DNA of 64,000 nucleotides from Lasiosphaeris hirsuta (lineage: Eukaryota; Ascomycota; Sordariomycetes; Sordariales; Lasiosphaeriaceae): the NCBI GenBank assembly GCA_030549175.1, contig JAUKUA010000004.1:4588001-4652000 (forward strand), given 5' to 3'. Within the stretch, counting starts at the first letter, position 1, and the number at the start of each line of letters is the position of its first letter. Shown one piece after another: positions 31,550 to 41,594 of the stretch. The translations under genes were made by a program, and so were the position numbers. Under the pieces are notes generated by a model. That model made no database searches. It was given only the letters and a program-made list of their open reading frames with translations, and was not told the DNA's origin.

Positions 31550-32039
31550 CGAGATTGATGGCTTCGCTAAGGGACTAATAAACTCTGACCGTGTAAATGG
31601 CCGGAGGGTCGACTTGGATATATGAGGGGGGAATGGAGATATATTTCATTCATCAGATGGAGTATGAAGCAACCCAGCTGCGAAAGCATTCAAAGCCAGG
31701 CTACAGGAGCTGTGGTTAGACTGGCCAGGCAATTTCGGCATGTGACGGGCTATGAGTGAAAGGATAGGCGGCGGGACTGGGAGGTGATGCTTAGGCTGCT
31801 GTGGGCGAATGCTGCTGTAGATGTAAGCAAGGTTGCATTTGTTCACATGGAGAGTTGCGGAATTAAGATGCTGCCGAGTTTAGTTGTCAGACCAGTTTGC
31901 AGCCCAGCCAGCCGCACCCATTCTCAGCCCATCCACTGTCCTTTGTTCTCTGATTCCTGGCTTTCTCTCACTCTCTGAATGCTTCCCAAACGCTGGCCTC
32001 TCCAGAGAAAAAGCCTTTGATCTCCAGGCTGGTTGTCTG
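31550..32039. other. intergenic, no gene seen
   Basis: Short frames only. It precedes the pyrimidine-rich repeat and may hold the promoter or first exon of the gene remnant that follows. Confidence 0.4.
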
Positions 32040-32260
32040 CAGTTCGGTTTTTGTCTTGAAACAAAGACAGACTCCTTTCTCTCCTCACCTCATTGTCTTC
32101 TTTCCCCACTGTTTCACCATGGCCATTCATGCTCAATTCTCATTGTCTCCTTTCCATTTCACATGCTCAATTCCCATCGTCTCTTTCCTTCCGTTTCACC
32201 ATCGCCATTTCTCACTCATTCTCATCGTATTGTTCCTTCCGTTTCCGCTGTTTCACCAAG
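32040..32260 (+). repeat. imperfect pyrimidine-rich tandem repeat
   Basis: About four imperfect units of roughly 50 bp built on CTCATTGTCTTCTTTCC and TTTCACCATGGCCATTC elements. It ends at CACCAAG next to the coding remnant at 32261. The strand bias (C+T on plus) is strong. It may be an expanded intron or 5' leader. Confidence 0.6.
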
Positions 32261-32931
32261 GTCAGGAGTACTGCTACAGAATATCCCGCTCCCACAACGA
32301 GGTCGAAACATCCCGTCTCATCCAGTCCAAGTTCATGATCGACTACGAAGACAGAAACAGACATTATGGCAGATTGAACGGCCGAGCCATCACCCAGATT
32401 CCCCAGCAAGACTTTAACAGGGGCCTCTCTAACCCTCTCCCCGATGTCCTGGAAGGCCTCGTCACTGACACTCTCCCAACTTCCCTACATGGCCAGAGTC
32501 TTCACGGTAATACACGCTCTTCCAGCTCTCTTGCTCTCTACCACTTTGCGACGGAATTCAAGCGGACAGATGGTAATCTTCGCCAAGCCGTCTACTAGGC
32601 TGCCTATGACGGTGCCACCTTGGTCAACGCACGGAACCGGGCGCTTACTGAGGCCAAAGTCCACGCAGCAAGTGTTCAAGGTCTTGGTGTCGTGGTTGAT
32701 AAAGCTGCCAAGGAAACCGCCGTGCTCACCAGCGTGAACGACGGCAAGGTAGTCAGGGTATATGCCCACCATTTCCAGGATGGAGAGTACCACCAGAACC
32801 TTGTGGCTCGCGAGAGCCTGCTTCTTTATCCCAACCGAGGCCGCGAGCTGATCCGCAACACCCAAGACTTTGCCCGGAGAAAGTCGTACCAGCTTGAGGC
32901 CCTGTTTGTTGCTGACATGGAGGAGGAATAA
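32261..32931 (+). pseudogene. hypothetical fungal protein with premature stop
   Basis: One frame runs from about 32261 to the TAA at 32929-32931, interrupted by one TAG at 32596-32598. Both sides read as good protein: before it, IPQQDFNRGLSNPLPDVLE and FATEFKRTDGNLRQAV; after it, AAYDGATLVNARN, VNDGKVVRVYAHHF and YPNRGRELIRNTQDFARR. I recall this C-terminal pattern from unnamed proteins of Sordariomycetes with no assigned function. The TAG could derive from CAG by a C-to-T change as in RIP. The 5' end is not clear because the repeat at 32040-32260 lies immediately upstream. Confidence 0.6.
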
Positions 32932-33503
32932 AGCAAGGGAGCAGGAGGGTAATCATGTATAATCATTCAACAATCACGTACAATCGTTATTAACAATACT
33001 TATCTTTATTAGCTTATCATAGAGTCATCAGCCTGCCTTAATACCATTCTTTCTATGGAAAGAGCCTTAATATAACTTATTTAGGCATGAATAAATTCCC
33101 TAGGCGTCCTAACTTCAAACTTGTTAAGGATATAGTCTAGCAATCTACTGAAGATATATTGGCTGTTTTGACATGCTGGGAGAACTATAAGCTGATTATC
33201 TCCTCTCGGAATAGGCTGATGCCAACCATCTTTATGAATATATATCATTTATCTTTTAATGGAATAAGTCTAATATATATAATATCCATCAGCTAGATTA
33301 AATATTAATACTAACTAAGCTAGTTAGCCTAAATGGGGGAGTAGAAGTCTAAGAGTGTTAGAGTGCTATAATTGCTTAATGATATGTTTTCTTTTCTAGA
33401 TCATCAAAATCAAGAAGAGTAGATAAGATACCTGCCATATATATAACATTCTCTTTAGCTATGGAAGATATTAGATAATAAGACGGTAATATTAGGTCTT
33501 CTA
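32932..33503. other. AT-rich block, no gene seen
   Basis: AT-rich with TpA-dense, stop-filled frames, probably RIP-affected. It leads into the Fot1/Pogo element. Confidence 0.45.
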
Positions 33504-33513
33504 TAACGTGTCT

Positions 33514-33600
33514 GTATAGCGTGCGCCCACTCATAGCGTGTGCCCACTCATAGCGTGTGCCCACTCATAGCGTGTGCCCACTCATAGCGTGTGCCCACTT
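33514..33600 (+). repeat. 17-bp tandem repeat inside left transposon end
   Basis: Five copies of a 17-bp unit (TAGCGTGTGCCCACTCA) in a row. The right end of the same element has only two units. The left terminal repeat has therefore expanded, or the right one has contracted. Confidence 0.9.
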
Positions 33601-33689
33601 TTCCCACCCCAATTGAACTTTCGTACGACATTACAGTACCATAAAGGAAATGATAAATTGAAACTACTTAGAATCCGATTCTCTATCCA

Positions 33690-35312
33690 TTTATACATCC
33701 TCTTAGCACGTACGAGAATTATGTCCGGTTTTACCGTAGTTGCCACAGTGTCGTATACCTCCTACGTGCCTCGTACGACTACCCTCCGCCCGCATTTATT
33801 CCTCTTGCTCTACCTATGCATCCTTTTCCGCCAAAAGATTACTGGCATCCTACATAGTTAGTGGTCCTTCTGCCCTGACATGTCTTTTTTTAGCCCTCCG
33901 GCTTTTACTTAGTGCTTCATTCGACTCCTCAAGCTCTCGGATGCGATCCTTCATTAATACTATCTCGTGTATAACTTTCATCGTACCTTTTACAATTTGG
34001 TTAAGAGCTCTAAGAATTGGTGTCGGAGAGTTACCTTGATACCTGGTAATACGATCTTTGATGTGTGTTGATTGAAATGAGGCCTCAGTTACATTTGTGG
34101 CGTCTTAGAGACCTAAGTGTCGTGTGAGATCTCAGAGGTAGCTGGGGGTGTTAGTGTACGAAGCCTCATATCTAGCTAGGGAATTACCTTCTCTAGGTTA
34201 AATGGTACAAGCCCTACCCCTCGGAATCCTCCTTGTACGTTTTTAGGTAGAAAAGTTACGTGAAATGTGTTATAAAAGGCGAGAAAGAAGTCTGGTTTCG
34301 CGATATGGTAGATATGGTAACGTATAAGTTATTCGATTTCCTTACTGTACGACTACTTTAACACGCCGAAATATCTAACATCGAGCGGCTGGAGTAGGTA
34401 AGATAAGTACGGAGGCATGTAAAGTGTGATAATGTTATTAAACCTATAATAATCCTTAAACTCAAGTAAGTAGTAGCTCTCATGTCCATCTAGGATTAGA
34501 AGACGCTTTCTACCTATCGTATGAAGGCGAAAGTACTCGTCGAAATACTTGATCTAATCGATACTAATCTAGTTATTAGTCTAGCCCGTGTTGAAAAGAT
34601 CAGTCGTCCAATTGGATAGAAAAGGGCTATTACGATACTAGCTTTCGAGGTACACTTTCCTTACAACTACGTACGGAGGAATGGCATGGCCGCTCGACTA
34701 TACAGCTTAGATCAATATAATCTATTCCCGATTACTAGGCTAGACCTTCTTCGCCCTCCCGCGACCATCAGATAAGGTAATGACGAGGGTAGGTAAGATC
34801 TAGCCCATCAAAAACCTAATCTCGTCGAAATTCCAGATATCCGACTTTTAGATTCCATACTTCGTGATTATGTTACGAACAAGGTTAAACCACGCACCAA
34901 TTATCTTTGGATCTTCGCATTTGGCCCTTTAGTAGTCGTACGGACACGACCAACGCGTCCGAAGCTCTGGTTATCGTCGTACGAAGTTAGAAGCCCAGCG
35001 TAGTCCGACGCGTGACATACCACGCGTCGTACGTAGTAAGTTAGCCATATCTTCTACCAGGTCGTATCCTAGCAAAAATCCTTACTCGTACAGGTCGAGG
35101 ATCCTTCGCACAATGACCTCCTCTTCAAGGGAATCTAAATTCCTATTGCTAAGGATCACATCTACTCGCGGAAGTATTCCGTTCCGTCGTCGCTTCAGTG
35201 TTCTTCGGTCGATCGAATACCGTTTTGCAGCGGTTCCAAGGCGAAGTTTCTTGTTGCGTTCCATAGCTTGAACGGCAAGCTGCACTTGTGCTTCATTTCG
35301 TGCGGCGGGCAT
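33690..35312 (-). pseudogene. Fot1/Pogo DDE transposase remnant
   Basis: Starts at ATG 35312 with a helix-turn-helix region (RLGTAAKRYSIDRRTLKRR), open only to a TAG at 35082-35084. Further conserved pieces follow in the same direction with many stops: the catalytic-aspartate block WNFDEIRFLMG (about 34800-34835), TLHASVLILP-like pieces near 34400 and the C-terminal zinc-knuckle remnant GKTGHNSRTC (about 33710-33740), where a knuckle Cys appears as Tyr. Most stops are TAG or TAA, consistent with C-to-T or G-to-A changes from RIP. It cannot make an active transposase. Confidence 0.82.
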
Positions 35313-35412
35313 GTTTTGTTGTGGAGGAATTTGCGATGTCGCGCGAAAGTTCAATTGGGGTGGGAAAAGTGGGCGCACGCTATGAGTGGGCACACGCTAT
35401 GCAGACACGTTA

Positions 35413-36440
35413 TAAGAGTGGGTAAGAGCTTTTATGATTTAGGGAATATAAGGAGGCCAAGTAGATATATTGGCAGGCTCTATAGCAAAATATTAAGGTA
35501 TTGACCAAAGAGCATTCCTCAATGCTTGATAGCATAAACAATCTTACTACCTATCTCAGAGTAAGGAGGACAAAGGATAGTTCTGATTCCTAGCTAAAGG
35601 AACATTTGTCTACTGCTTCACTTACTCTCTTATCCACCCCATCTCACAAGGAATTCTATGCTACCGTTATCCAGCTGTCTTGAGTTATAGATTTTCTCCA
35701 TCTCCCACTCTTCCTTACTAGCATCACCAACTACTGGAGGCGTTAGAAGGTGATCAGACAGATATAGAGCCTTGCCTTAAGAGGGGTTGGTTATCTTAAA
35801 CCTGGTATGATACCTTACCTTAATGGCTCTAGGAGTATGTCCTAGGAAGTGGTTGGTGATCATGGGCCAAGACAGTCCTTATTCCATTAGCCAGCAAATC
35901 TTTATATTATTCTCTAGCATGTATTTTACCCTTCTCAAAGTTTATCCTTACCTTGGAGTTGGCTGTGGTACCCTTGTCCTTTACATATCTTATACTCCCC
36001 TGTTTCACTAGGCAGTATCTCTCTTAGCTGTAGAAACCAAGCTTTGATTCTCCATTCCATACTGGCCCATGCCATATTTTACACATGGGTCATGTATGAA
36101 ACTGCACTATAAGAGTAGGCAGCGAGCAGTTTATCATAATACGCTTGAGGATGGCGTTCCCTAAGTGCCATTCCTTAAACTTCGTGACAGGGCTCTATGC
36201 GTCTTACATTCCCTTTCCAAGGCAGACCTTGGTGACGATGGTAGGTTAGACAAAGTTACGTCTTAGGTGCTAAGCCGATCTCTAGGCCTCTCCTAAAGAA
36301 GGGCTGCTGCCACAGTATAAATATGTCTGCTACTAAGAGGCTATTTTACTGGTTGCAAGAGTCATATCATTAACCCTGTGGCATTTACGTCGCAGCTACC
36401 AAATAGTATCATCAATATCCTTGCTCTGCTTAGCATTACT
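35413..36440. other. AT-rich block, no gene seen
   Basis: Right flank of the transposon. Short frames only, such as 35823-36011. TpA-rich and probably RIP-affected. Confidence 0.45.
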
Positions 36441-36703
36441 GCCTATAATAGGTCCTTACCATTATCAGTATTATGATGTCGACGACGACTAAGGTCGTGC
36501 CATGGCTCAACGCCGTCTTGGCCAGTGGATGGCTGTATGGGTGGCCCAACAGTGGCCGGCTTAGATTTGCCAATGTCCTTATTCTGCTTCCCTCTGTCGT
36601 TTGAAACCAGAGGATGATGGTGTTCTGGATCGCTTGTTAGATCGCTGTTGTTGCGATCATCATGGTGCAAGAGAGGTGCCGGGTATCAGACCCCTGCTGT
36701 GTT
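36441..36703. other. intergenic, short His/Asp-rich frame
   Basis: A 75-codon minus-strand frame (36443-36670) is polar and low-complexity. It is not supported as a gene. Confidence 0.3.
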
Positions 36704-37129
36704 TCAAACCCCAAGGCTGGAAGCGAAGCGGCGCCGTGTGGACTCTGGGGCCGTACGGCGCGAGGCTAGGACAGGCTTCGGCTGATCTAGTTCTCTAGCA
36801 ACACGTGCGATCTCCGGCGCATCGCCGCGGTCACTTGCACTGGGGGGGCAGCGTCGACATCGTCGTCTGCTCAGACGTGTCAGTGCCATAGTCTACTCGG
36901 GGGTGAGGGATTCCAGGCCCATACCGGCACCGGCATCATTGCCAGGTTCAGACTCTAATGGGCAGTCGTCCAGGCTATCGTCATCAGACTCGTCATCACT
37001 AGAGATCTTGACTATATCGACCTGGGTCATTTTGGTACTATCAAGCCATGCATCGCCTATAACCTCCGCCAGCGGCCAGAGGTGGTGGATGGAAACGAGT
37101 TCTAGGGACGGTTGAAGAGGGGGCTGCAT
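36704..37129 (-). CDS. possible acidic hypothetical protein
   Basis: Minus-strand ATG at 37129 opens 78 codons with a very acidic stretch (KISSDDESDDDSLDDC). A neighbouring frame (36704-36889) continues as an Arg/Ala-rich helix. A short intron between them is possible but not clear. No family recognised. Confidence 0.25.
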
Positions 37130-38189
37130 TCCGAGCTAGAAGACAGCGGCTTATAGGCTTTAGATTCGCCGCCGCAGGGGTATTGTAGAAGGTTTGGCGG
37201 TCAAGGCAGATGGATGTCATGGTAATTGGCGGTGATGCAACGCTGATGGGCGGCAGAGGATGTCCAACTGTGTGGGAGGAAAAAAATCCCGAGAGTATTT
37301 GGCGTGCAAGCTGGCCATCTTCGCATTCCTGGATATGGGGAAACCGGCGAGATACATGTGCGTGCGTTTAAAAGGCGTGCTTGACAGCAGAGCTGCAAAG
37401 CGTTGGTCCCTCGCCTTTAGCTCCCCATCTGTTCTGCCAATCCCAATGGATGGCCAGGAACATGCTCAGTCCTGAAAATGTCTCGTCGTATTCGGCCTCG
37501 GGACAAGAGAGATTAACTGACAAGTCCCTCGTATCTACGCCATTGACGCAACTGACGAGACTGAGAGGAGAGGGCCGGAAAGGCGGTTATCGCGGGTCGC
37601 TGCGTTGCTGAAATCACCATCCTTGGCAGCCTAGCCGTTGAGATGCGGGCGCGCCATCTCGGCTTCCTCGGCGCCGTTGCATAGAACAGCCCCTCTACCT
37701 CATCCCGTTCTCAGAGCCGCCAACAGTAAGGCGGTACCTGACCGAGCACCAAGCCGCCCTCCTCTTGCTTGTCGACATCAATGTCTGCTGCACCTGAATC
37801 ATGGCGTGACTCAGAGACAGACCGCCGTCACGTCGGCACCTGCCTCTCTCTCGGCCAGTCCCCTCCATGGCTTGCTACAGCTGCGCTGTTAGTCGGTCCG
37901 ACTGTGACTAACAAGTCGTCAAGTCTGAGATGACGAGTAGTGCGAAGAGCAGCGCGCCGGAAAGAGCTGCAGCAAGCGTGTGCGCTGCGCTGTGATGTGA
38001 CGGTTCGACTAGAAAAGAGGGGGAGATAAGGGGTGGACAATAGGCTGGCGAAATGGGCGTCGGATAATGAGCATCGGAGCGCGGGCGTCGCAATTGAGGA
38101 GATGGGGGATGAATGAGATGCGAGCGAAGAGAGGAAGGAGGGAGGGAGGATGTCGAGAGTACAAGACATCGGAGACGAGGGGCTCTATC
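37130..38189. other. intergenic, no clear gene
   Basis: Open frames exist on both strands (for example 37828-38169 minus, Ser-rich) but none shows a domain or clear codon bias. The 5' part of the membrane-protein remnant at 38190 probably lay here. Confidence 0.35.
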
Positions 38190-38837
38190 TATGCTGCGGA
38201 CGCTGTGGGCCGTGCGAGCGGGGCAGTCTGACGCGACGCCATGCCCGATCGGGTGGGGCGCTAAACCCGGTGGGTGCGACAGCGACTTTCTCGATTACAA
38301 CGAAAAGCAAGGGGCGTGCCAAATTCCATACGCAAACCTGTTGGCACAGAGACAGCAAGACGTCAACCTCGCCAAGAGCAGGATCCTGGGTGATCTTATC
38401 GAGGAGCTTAGTTTTAACATTACCCATGAGCTTCATGCATAACGACCTTCTTACGTATGTCCCTAATGTGGATTCATGTCTTATCTGGGCTCGAAATCAT
38501 GGTAACTGCTAACCAGATATCTCGATTATTTCTAACTCAATCTAGAAACACAACCGAACTATTTGTCACCACTCTAGAAGACGTCAACCGCTACACATAT
38601 GGAATCTGGATTCCGTATGGGCTCGCCTGCTTTTTTACGCTCATCACTGTTGTGATCGGCATCGTAACGTTTCTTAGGCATGGGGCCATGCCAAGCAACA
38701 AATTCCAGGACATTCTAGCGGCCGCTGACATGAACGTCATCCGCATTGCTCGGGCTGAAGATTCCAGGAGTCGGTCGATAACAGCCGAGTTTGAGGGAGG
38801 TAGACCAACGATTCAATCTCCGAAATCGATGGTGTGA
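38190..38837 (+). pseudogene. fungal membrane protein, C-terminal part
   Basis: Plus-strand protein pieces: a luminal loop with cysteines (GGCDSDFLDYNEKQGACQIP), a helical segment (NLAKSRILGDLIEELSFNIT), then after a 94-nt intron (GTATGT...ATCTAG, 38453-38546) NTTELFVTTLEDVNRYTYG and a membrane helix (WIPYGLACFFTLITVVIGIV). The tail ends at a TGA at 38835-38837. I recall this layout from a family of unnamed ascomycete multi-pass membrane proteins. Just before the intron (about 38420) one extra base shifts the frame. The N-terminal membrane segments of the family are not found upstream, so the gene looks truncated as well as frameshifted. Confidence 0.58.
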
Positions 38838-39454
38838 TGATTGTGTGCGTTGAAAAGTCTTGTAATATACAAAAGCGTGATTTTTGTTGAGATACCAATC
38901 TATTATTCCCACAGCGGCATCCGGGGGTTGATGAGTGGGATTCACATTCGCGCAGCTGAAGAGATCCTATCTCAAGTCAGATCACCATGATACCCTACAT
39001 ACTAGTAAAACTTGCTGAAATGACCTAGCACCTAGACTAGCCCAAGGGACTCTAGTGCTTGCCGTTGCTTCTTTCTTCCCGTCGAGCGATGCCGCGGAGG
39101 TTTGATGCGGTACCTGCCTAAACTCCCAATGTGGCTAATCTCCCCAGATTCAATCTCGAGTCCGAACGACAGCATCATCAATCTAACAGCCGCGCCACTC
39201 ATTTTCAAGCAACACACTGTCAACCCCGCCTAAAATCAAGGACCAATGTCGAGTTAGCCAATCCACAACGTATTGAAACCTAATTAAAACTATAGCGGGA
39301 TGCTCAGAGCTCCGGGCTCCCACGGCCCTGGACTTGACTGGAAATCGTTTTTAAGACCCGTTGATTCTCCACATCTTCTCAAAGCTCCCGAGTCCCCTAA
39401 GCCCTAGCTCTTGGCAGGCAAAATCCTCACAGGCGCGTCGAAAAGAATTGCAAA
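38838..39454. other. intergenic, promoter side of the secreted-protein gene
   Basis: No gene. The last 150 bp are CT-rich and include CTCAAAGCTCCC and CCTAAGCCC blocks before the ATG at 39455. Confidence 0.5.
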
Positions 39455-40267
39455 ATGGCCCGATCTAGCACTATCACAGGTAGAGTCCTGGCAGTCGCGG
39501 CCCTATTCGCAAGCGGGATCGCCACCGTCTCGGCCGAATGCACGCGCGAAGGGCTCATCGCGTCAGCCAACACATTCCTCAAGGCCGTCGCAGCAGGCAG
39601 CACCTCGGGCCTCAGCCTCTCGGCCACCAACTTCACGTACAGGGAGAACAACCACGCGGCGGACATCAAGAAGAGCTACCTCAGCGCGCCGCTCAAGGTC
39701 GACCTAAGCCGCATCACGGCCGACACGGTGGAATGCGCCAGCTACACCATGTTCATCTCGGCGGGCGGCACCAAGCCGTACGTGGTATCGACGCAGATCC
39801 GGCACCCCCCGGGCGGCGACACGACGCAGATTGCCCTGATCGACTCGATCGTGGCCTCGACCGGCGCCCTCTTCTTCAACGCCAAGAAGACGCTCGACCT
39901 CGTCTCCAAGGAGACCTGGACGCCGCTGGCGGCGGCCAACCAGACCAGCCGCGAGACGCTCAAGAAGTTTGGAGATGGCTATCTCGACATGTGGACCGAC
40001 GCCAAGGCTGCTGATAGCATTGCCTGGGGAACCGATTGTGAGCGAGTCGAGGGATCGCAGCTCACGCGGCCGTGCGGTGCCTCGCTCCCGCGCGGGGGCA
40101 GCACCAAGAACAACGGGAACAGGAGATATGTCATTGATGAGGTCATGGGATCGGTCGATGTCCTCTGCTCGTTCGACTCGCTGGGGAATTACGCCGATTC
40201 CCACGAGATAAGGGCCGAAAGTGGAAAGGTGAAATATGTTCATACCGTGACTATCTTGCTCAAGTAG
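39455..40267 (+). CDS. secreted protein, DUF8021-like
   Basis: A single exon of 270 residues with a signal peptide (GRVLAVAALFASGIATVSA, cleavage near residue 27) and cysteines at the mature start (ECTREGL). The body matches what I recall of the fungal DUF8021 family: CTRE.L at the start, a NFTYRENN segment, a repeated HP..D..QIALIDSIV strand and a late CSFDSLG. Several N-glycosylation sites are present (NFT, NQT). Function in the family is unknown; extracellular location is clear. GC-rich codons support the frame over the antisense open frames. Confidence 0.83.
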   Translation: MARSSTITGRVLAVAALFASGIATVSAECTREGLIASANTFLKAVAAGSTSGLSLSATNFTYRENNHAADIKKSYLSAPLKVDLSRITADTVECASYTMFISAGGTKPYVVSTQIRHPPGGDTTQIALIDSIVASTGALFFNAKKTLDLVSKETWTPLAAANQTSRETLKKFGDGYLDMWTDAKAADSIAWGTDCERVEGSQLTRPCGASLPRGGSTKNNGNRRYVIDEVMGSVDVLCSFDSLGNYADSHEIRAESGKVKYVHTVTILLK

Positions 40268-41594
40268 TTGGGGAGGGTACAATCTTGGAAATGCTTGTTT
40301 AGCAGATTGGATCAAAACAGGGAGAAACTCATGCAAGCGTGGTTATTACCGGCGTCTTCTGACTGGGTAAAGAGCTACCCGGCCCCTATCGATTTCCCCC
40401 GAGGTGTGGAAGCTCTCCGGCCTCGTGTATGTGCAGCACAACTTCCATGTCCACCGTTAGAGCTATGAGTGGGTCGGTCTGCTCGTCCAGTGTGCTGCCC
40501 TCTCGACATTGCTGCCTTCTCGACATTGCTTTTCGGGCTCTCCATCTCGCGAATATCCTTGTTGGTGGGCTCACCAGAGACGAAGCCACATGGCAGCGGG
40601 CAGCAAGGACGAGTTCCTCATCCGGCAGCCAGCAACACATAGGGATTTGTATGCGCTGGTCGTGCTGGTGGACGACTGGAGCCACAAGAGGCTTTTCTGG
40701 ATTGGCAAGGGGGAGTATGAACACGCCGGGAAGTCACATGGCTGGTTTGATGCCGGACGTGGTGTATTGTACAAGTATATACAATTGATGGTTATTTTCA
40801 CTCAGAAAAAAAAAGGCTACCTTGGCTTTGAGCAAGTCACGGATTTCAGCAACCAATCCCCTGACAAGCTTGGCGTCCAATGAGAACCCGGGGGCCGGAA
40901 GACTGTGGGGCGTCTGCTTGCCCGGGCCAAGTAAGCACATCAGGCTGGTGCCTGATTTATTGACATCACGTGGATCGCTTCGTGTGGTTGGACTGCGCAA
41001 GTTTCAGCTCGGGTCAATCCTTCTCGAAGTCCTTAATATTCTGGCTCAATCCAGCAACAACTCAATTGCCATGCCTCATAGTGCCCCATGCAGCTGTCAT
41101 GGTGGTGCGCATTTTGGGTACCCATGGGTGTCTTTCTTCACGCTTAGATTTGACTAAATTAGCGATTATTTATTACTTGTGCCGTACTCGTTCTTCACTT
41201 GGTAAAGTCAAAAACTCGCTGCAGTTGTCAGCCGGCGGGAAGTTGGCCAATTACTGGCATTGTGGCTGTTCGCAAGAGGTTAATCAGACGCTTTGGGAGG
41301 TGCGTGCGAACATTGCCCTTGTCATTTAACCGCCTGGCCGGAGGAGCCCCAGGCACCCAGCGTAGCAATGTAATTTTGTAAGTGAGTCAGGCCGGCAAAG
41401 GCACAGTCCCATCCAGCGCTAATCACGGCACGATGAAACGGGAAGGTCCCCAAAACTCAAATCTGAGATAGGGAAGTGCTATTTTACCGATTGGTCCGCC
41501 CGAGGGTTACAGCGCTCCAACTTCCCAATGAAAACTACCCCAAATCCCCGAAGAATCATATTCTTTCTCAACTCCATAAGGGAGAAAAAGAAGA
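40268..41594. other. intergenic, small duplications, one weak frame
   Basis: No supported gene. An 18-bp unit (CTCGACATTGCTGCCTT type) is duplicated at about 40501-40536. A plus-strand stretch at 40600-40760 reads plausibly (RDLYALVVLVDDWSHKRL, then FWIGKGEYEHAGKSHGWFDA), but it has no clear start and no family. A run of ten A lies at 40806-40815. Confidence 0.4.

Larger units (their letters stand above)
33504..35412 (-). mobile_element. Fot1/Pogo-type (Tc1/mariner) transposon, degenerate
   Basis: The ends are inverted repeats. The left end reads TAACGTGTCTGTATAGCGTG and the right end, reverse-complemented, TAACGTGTCTGCATAGCGTG. Each is next to TA (33502-33503 and 35413-35414), matching TA target duplication. 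Length 1,909 bp is normal for Fot1-like elements. Both ends continue inward through GTG/GCCCACT repeats to a shared TTTTCCCACCCCAATTGAAC block. The transposase lies on the minus strand and is full of stops. Confidence 0.87.

Noticed and set aside
39704..40336. 210-codon minus-strand frame
   Set aside because: Antisense to the DUF8021-like secreted protein; no signal or domain.
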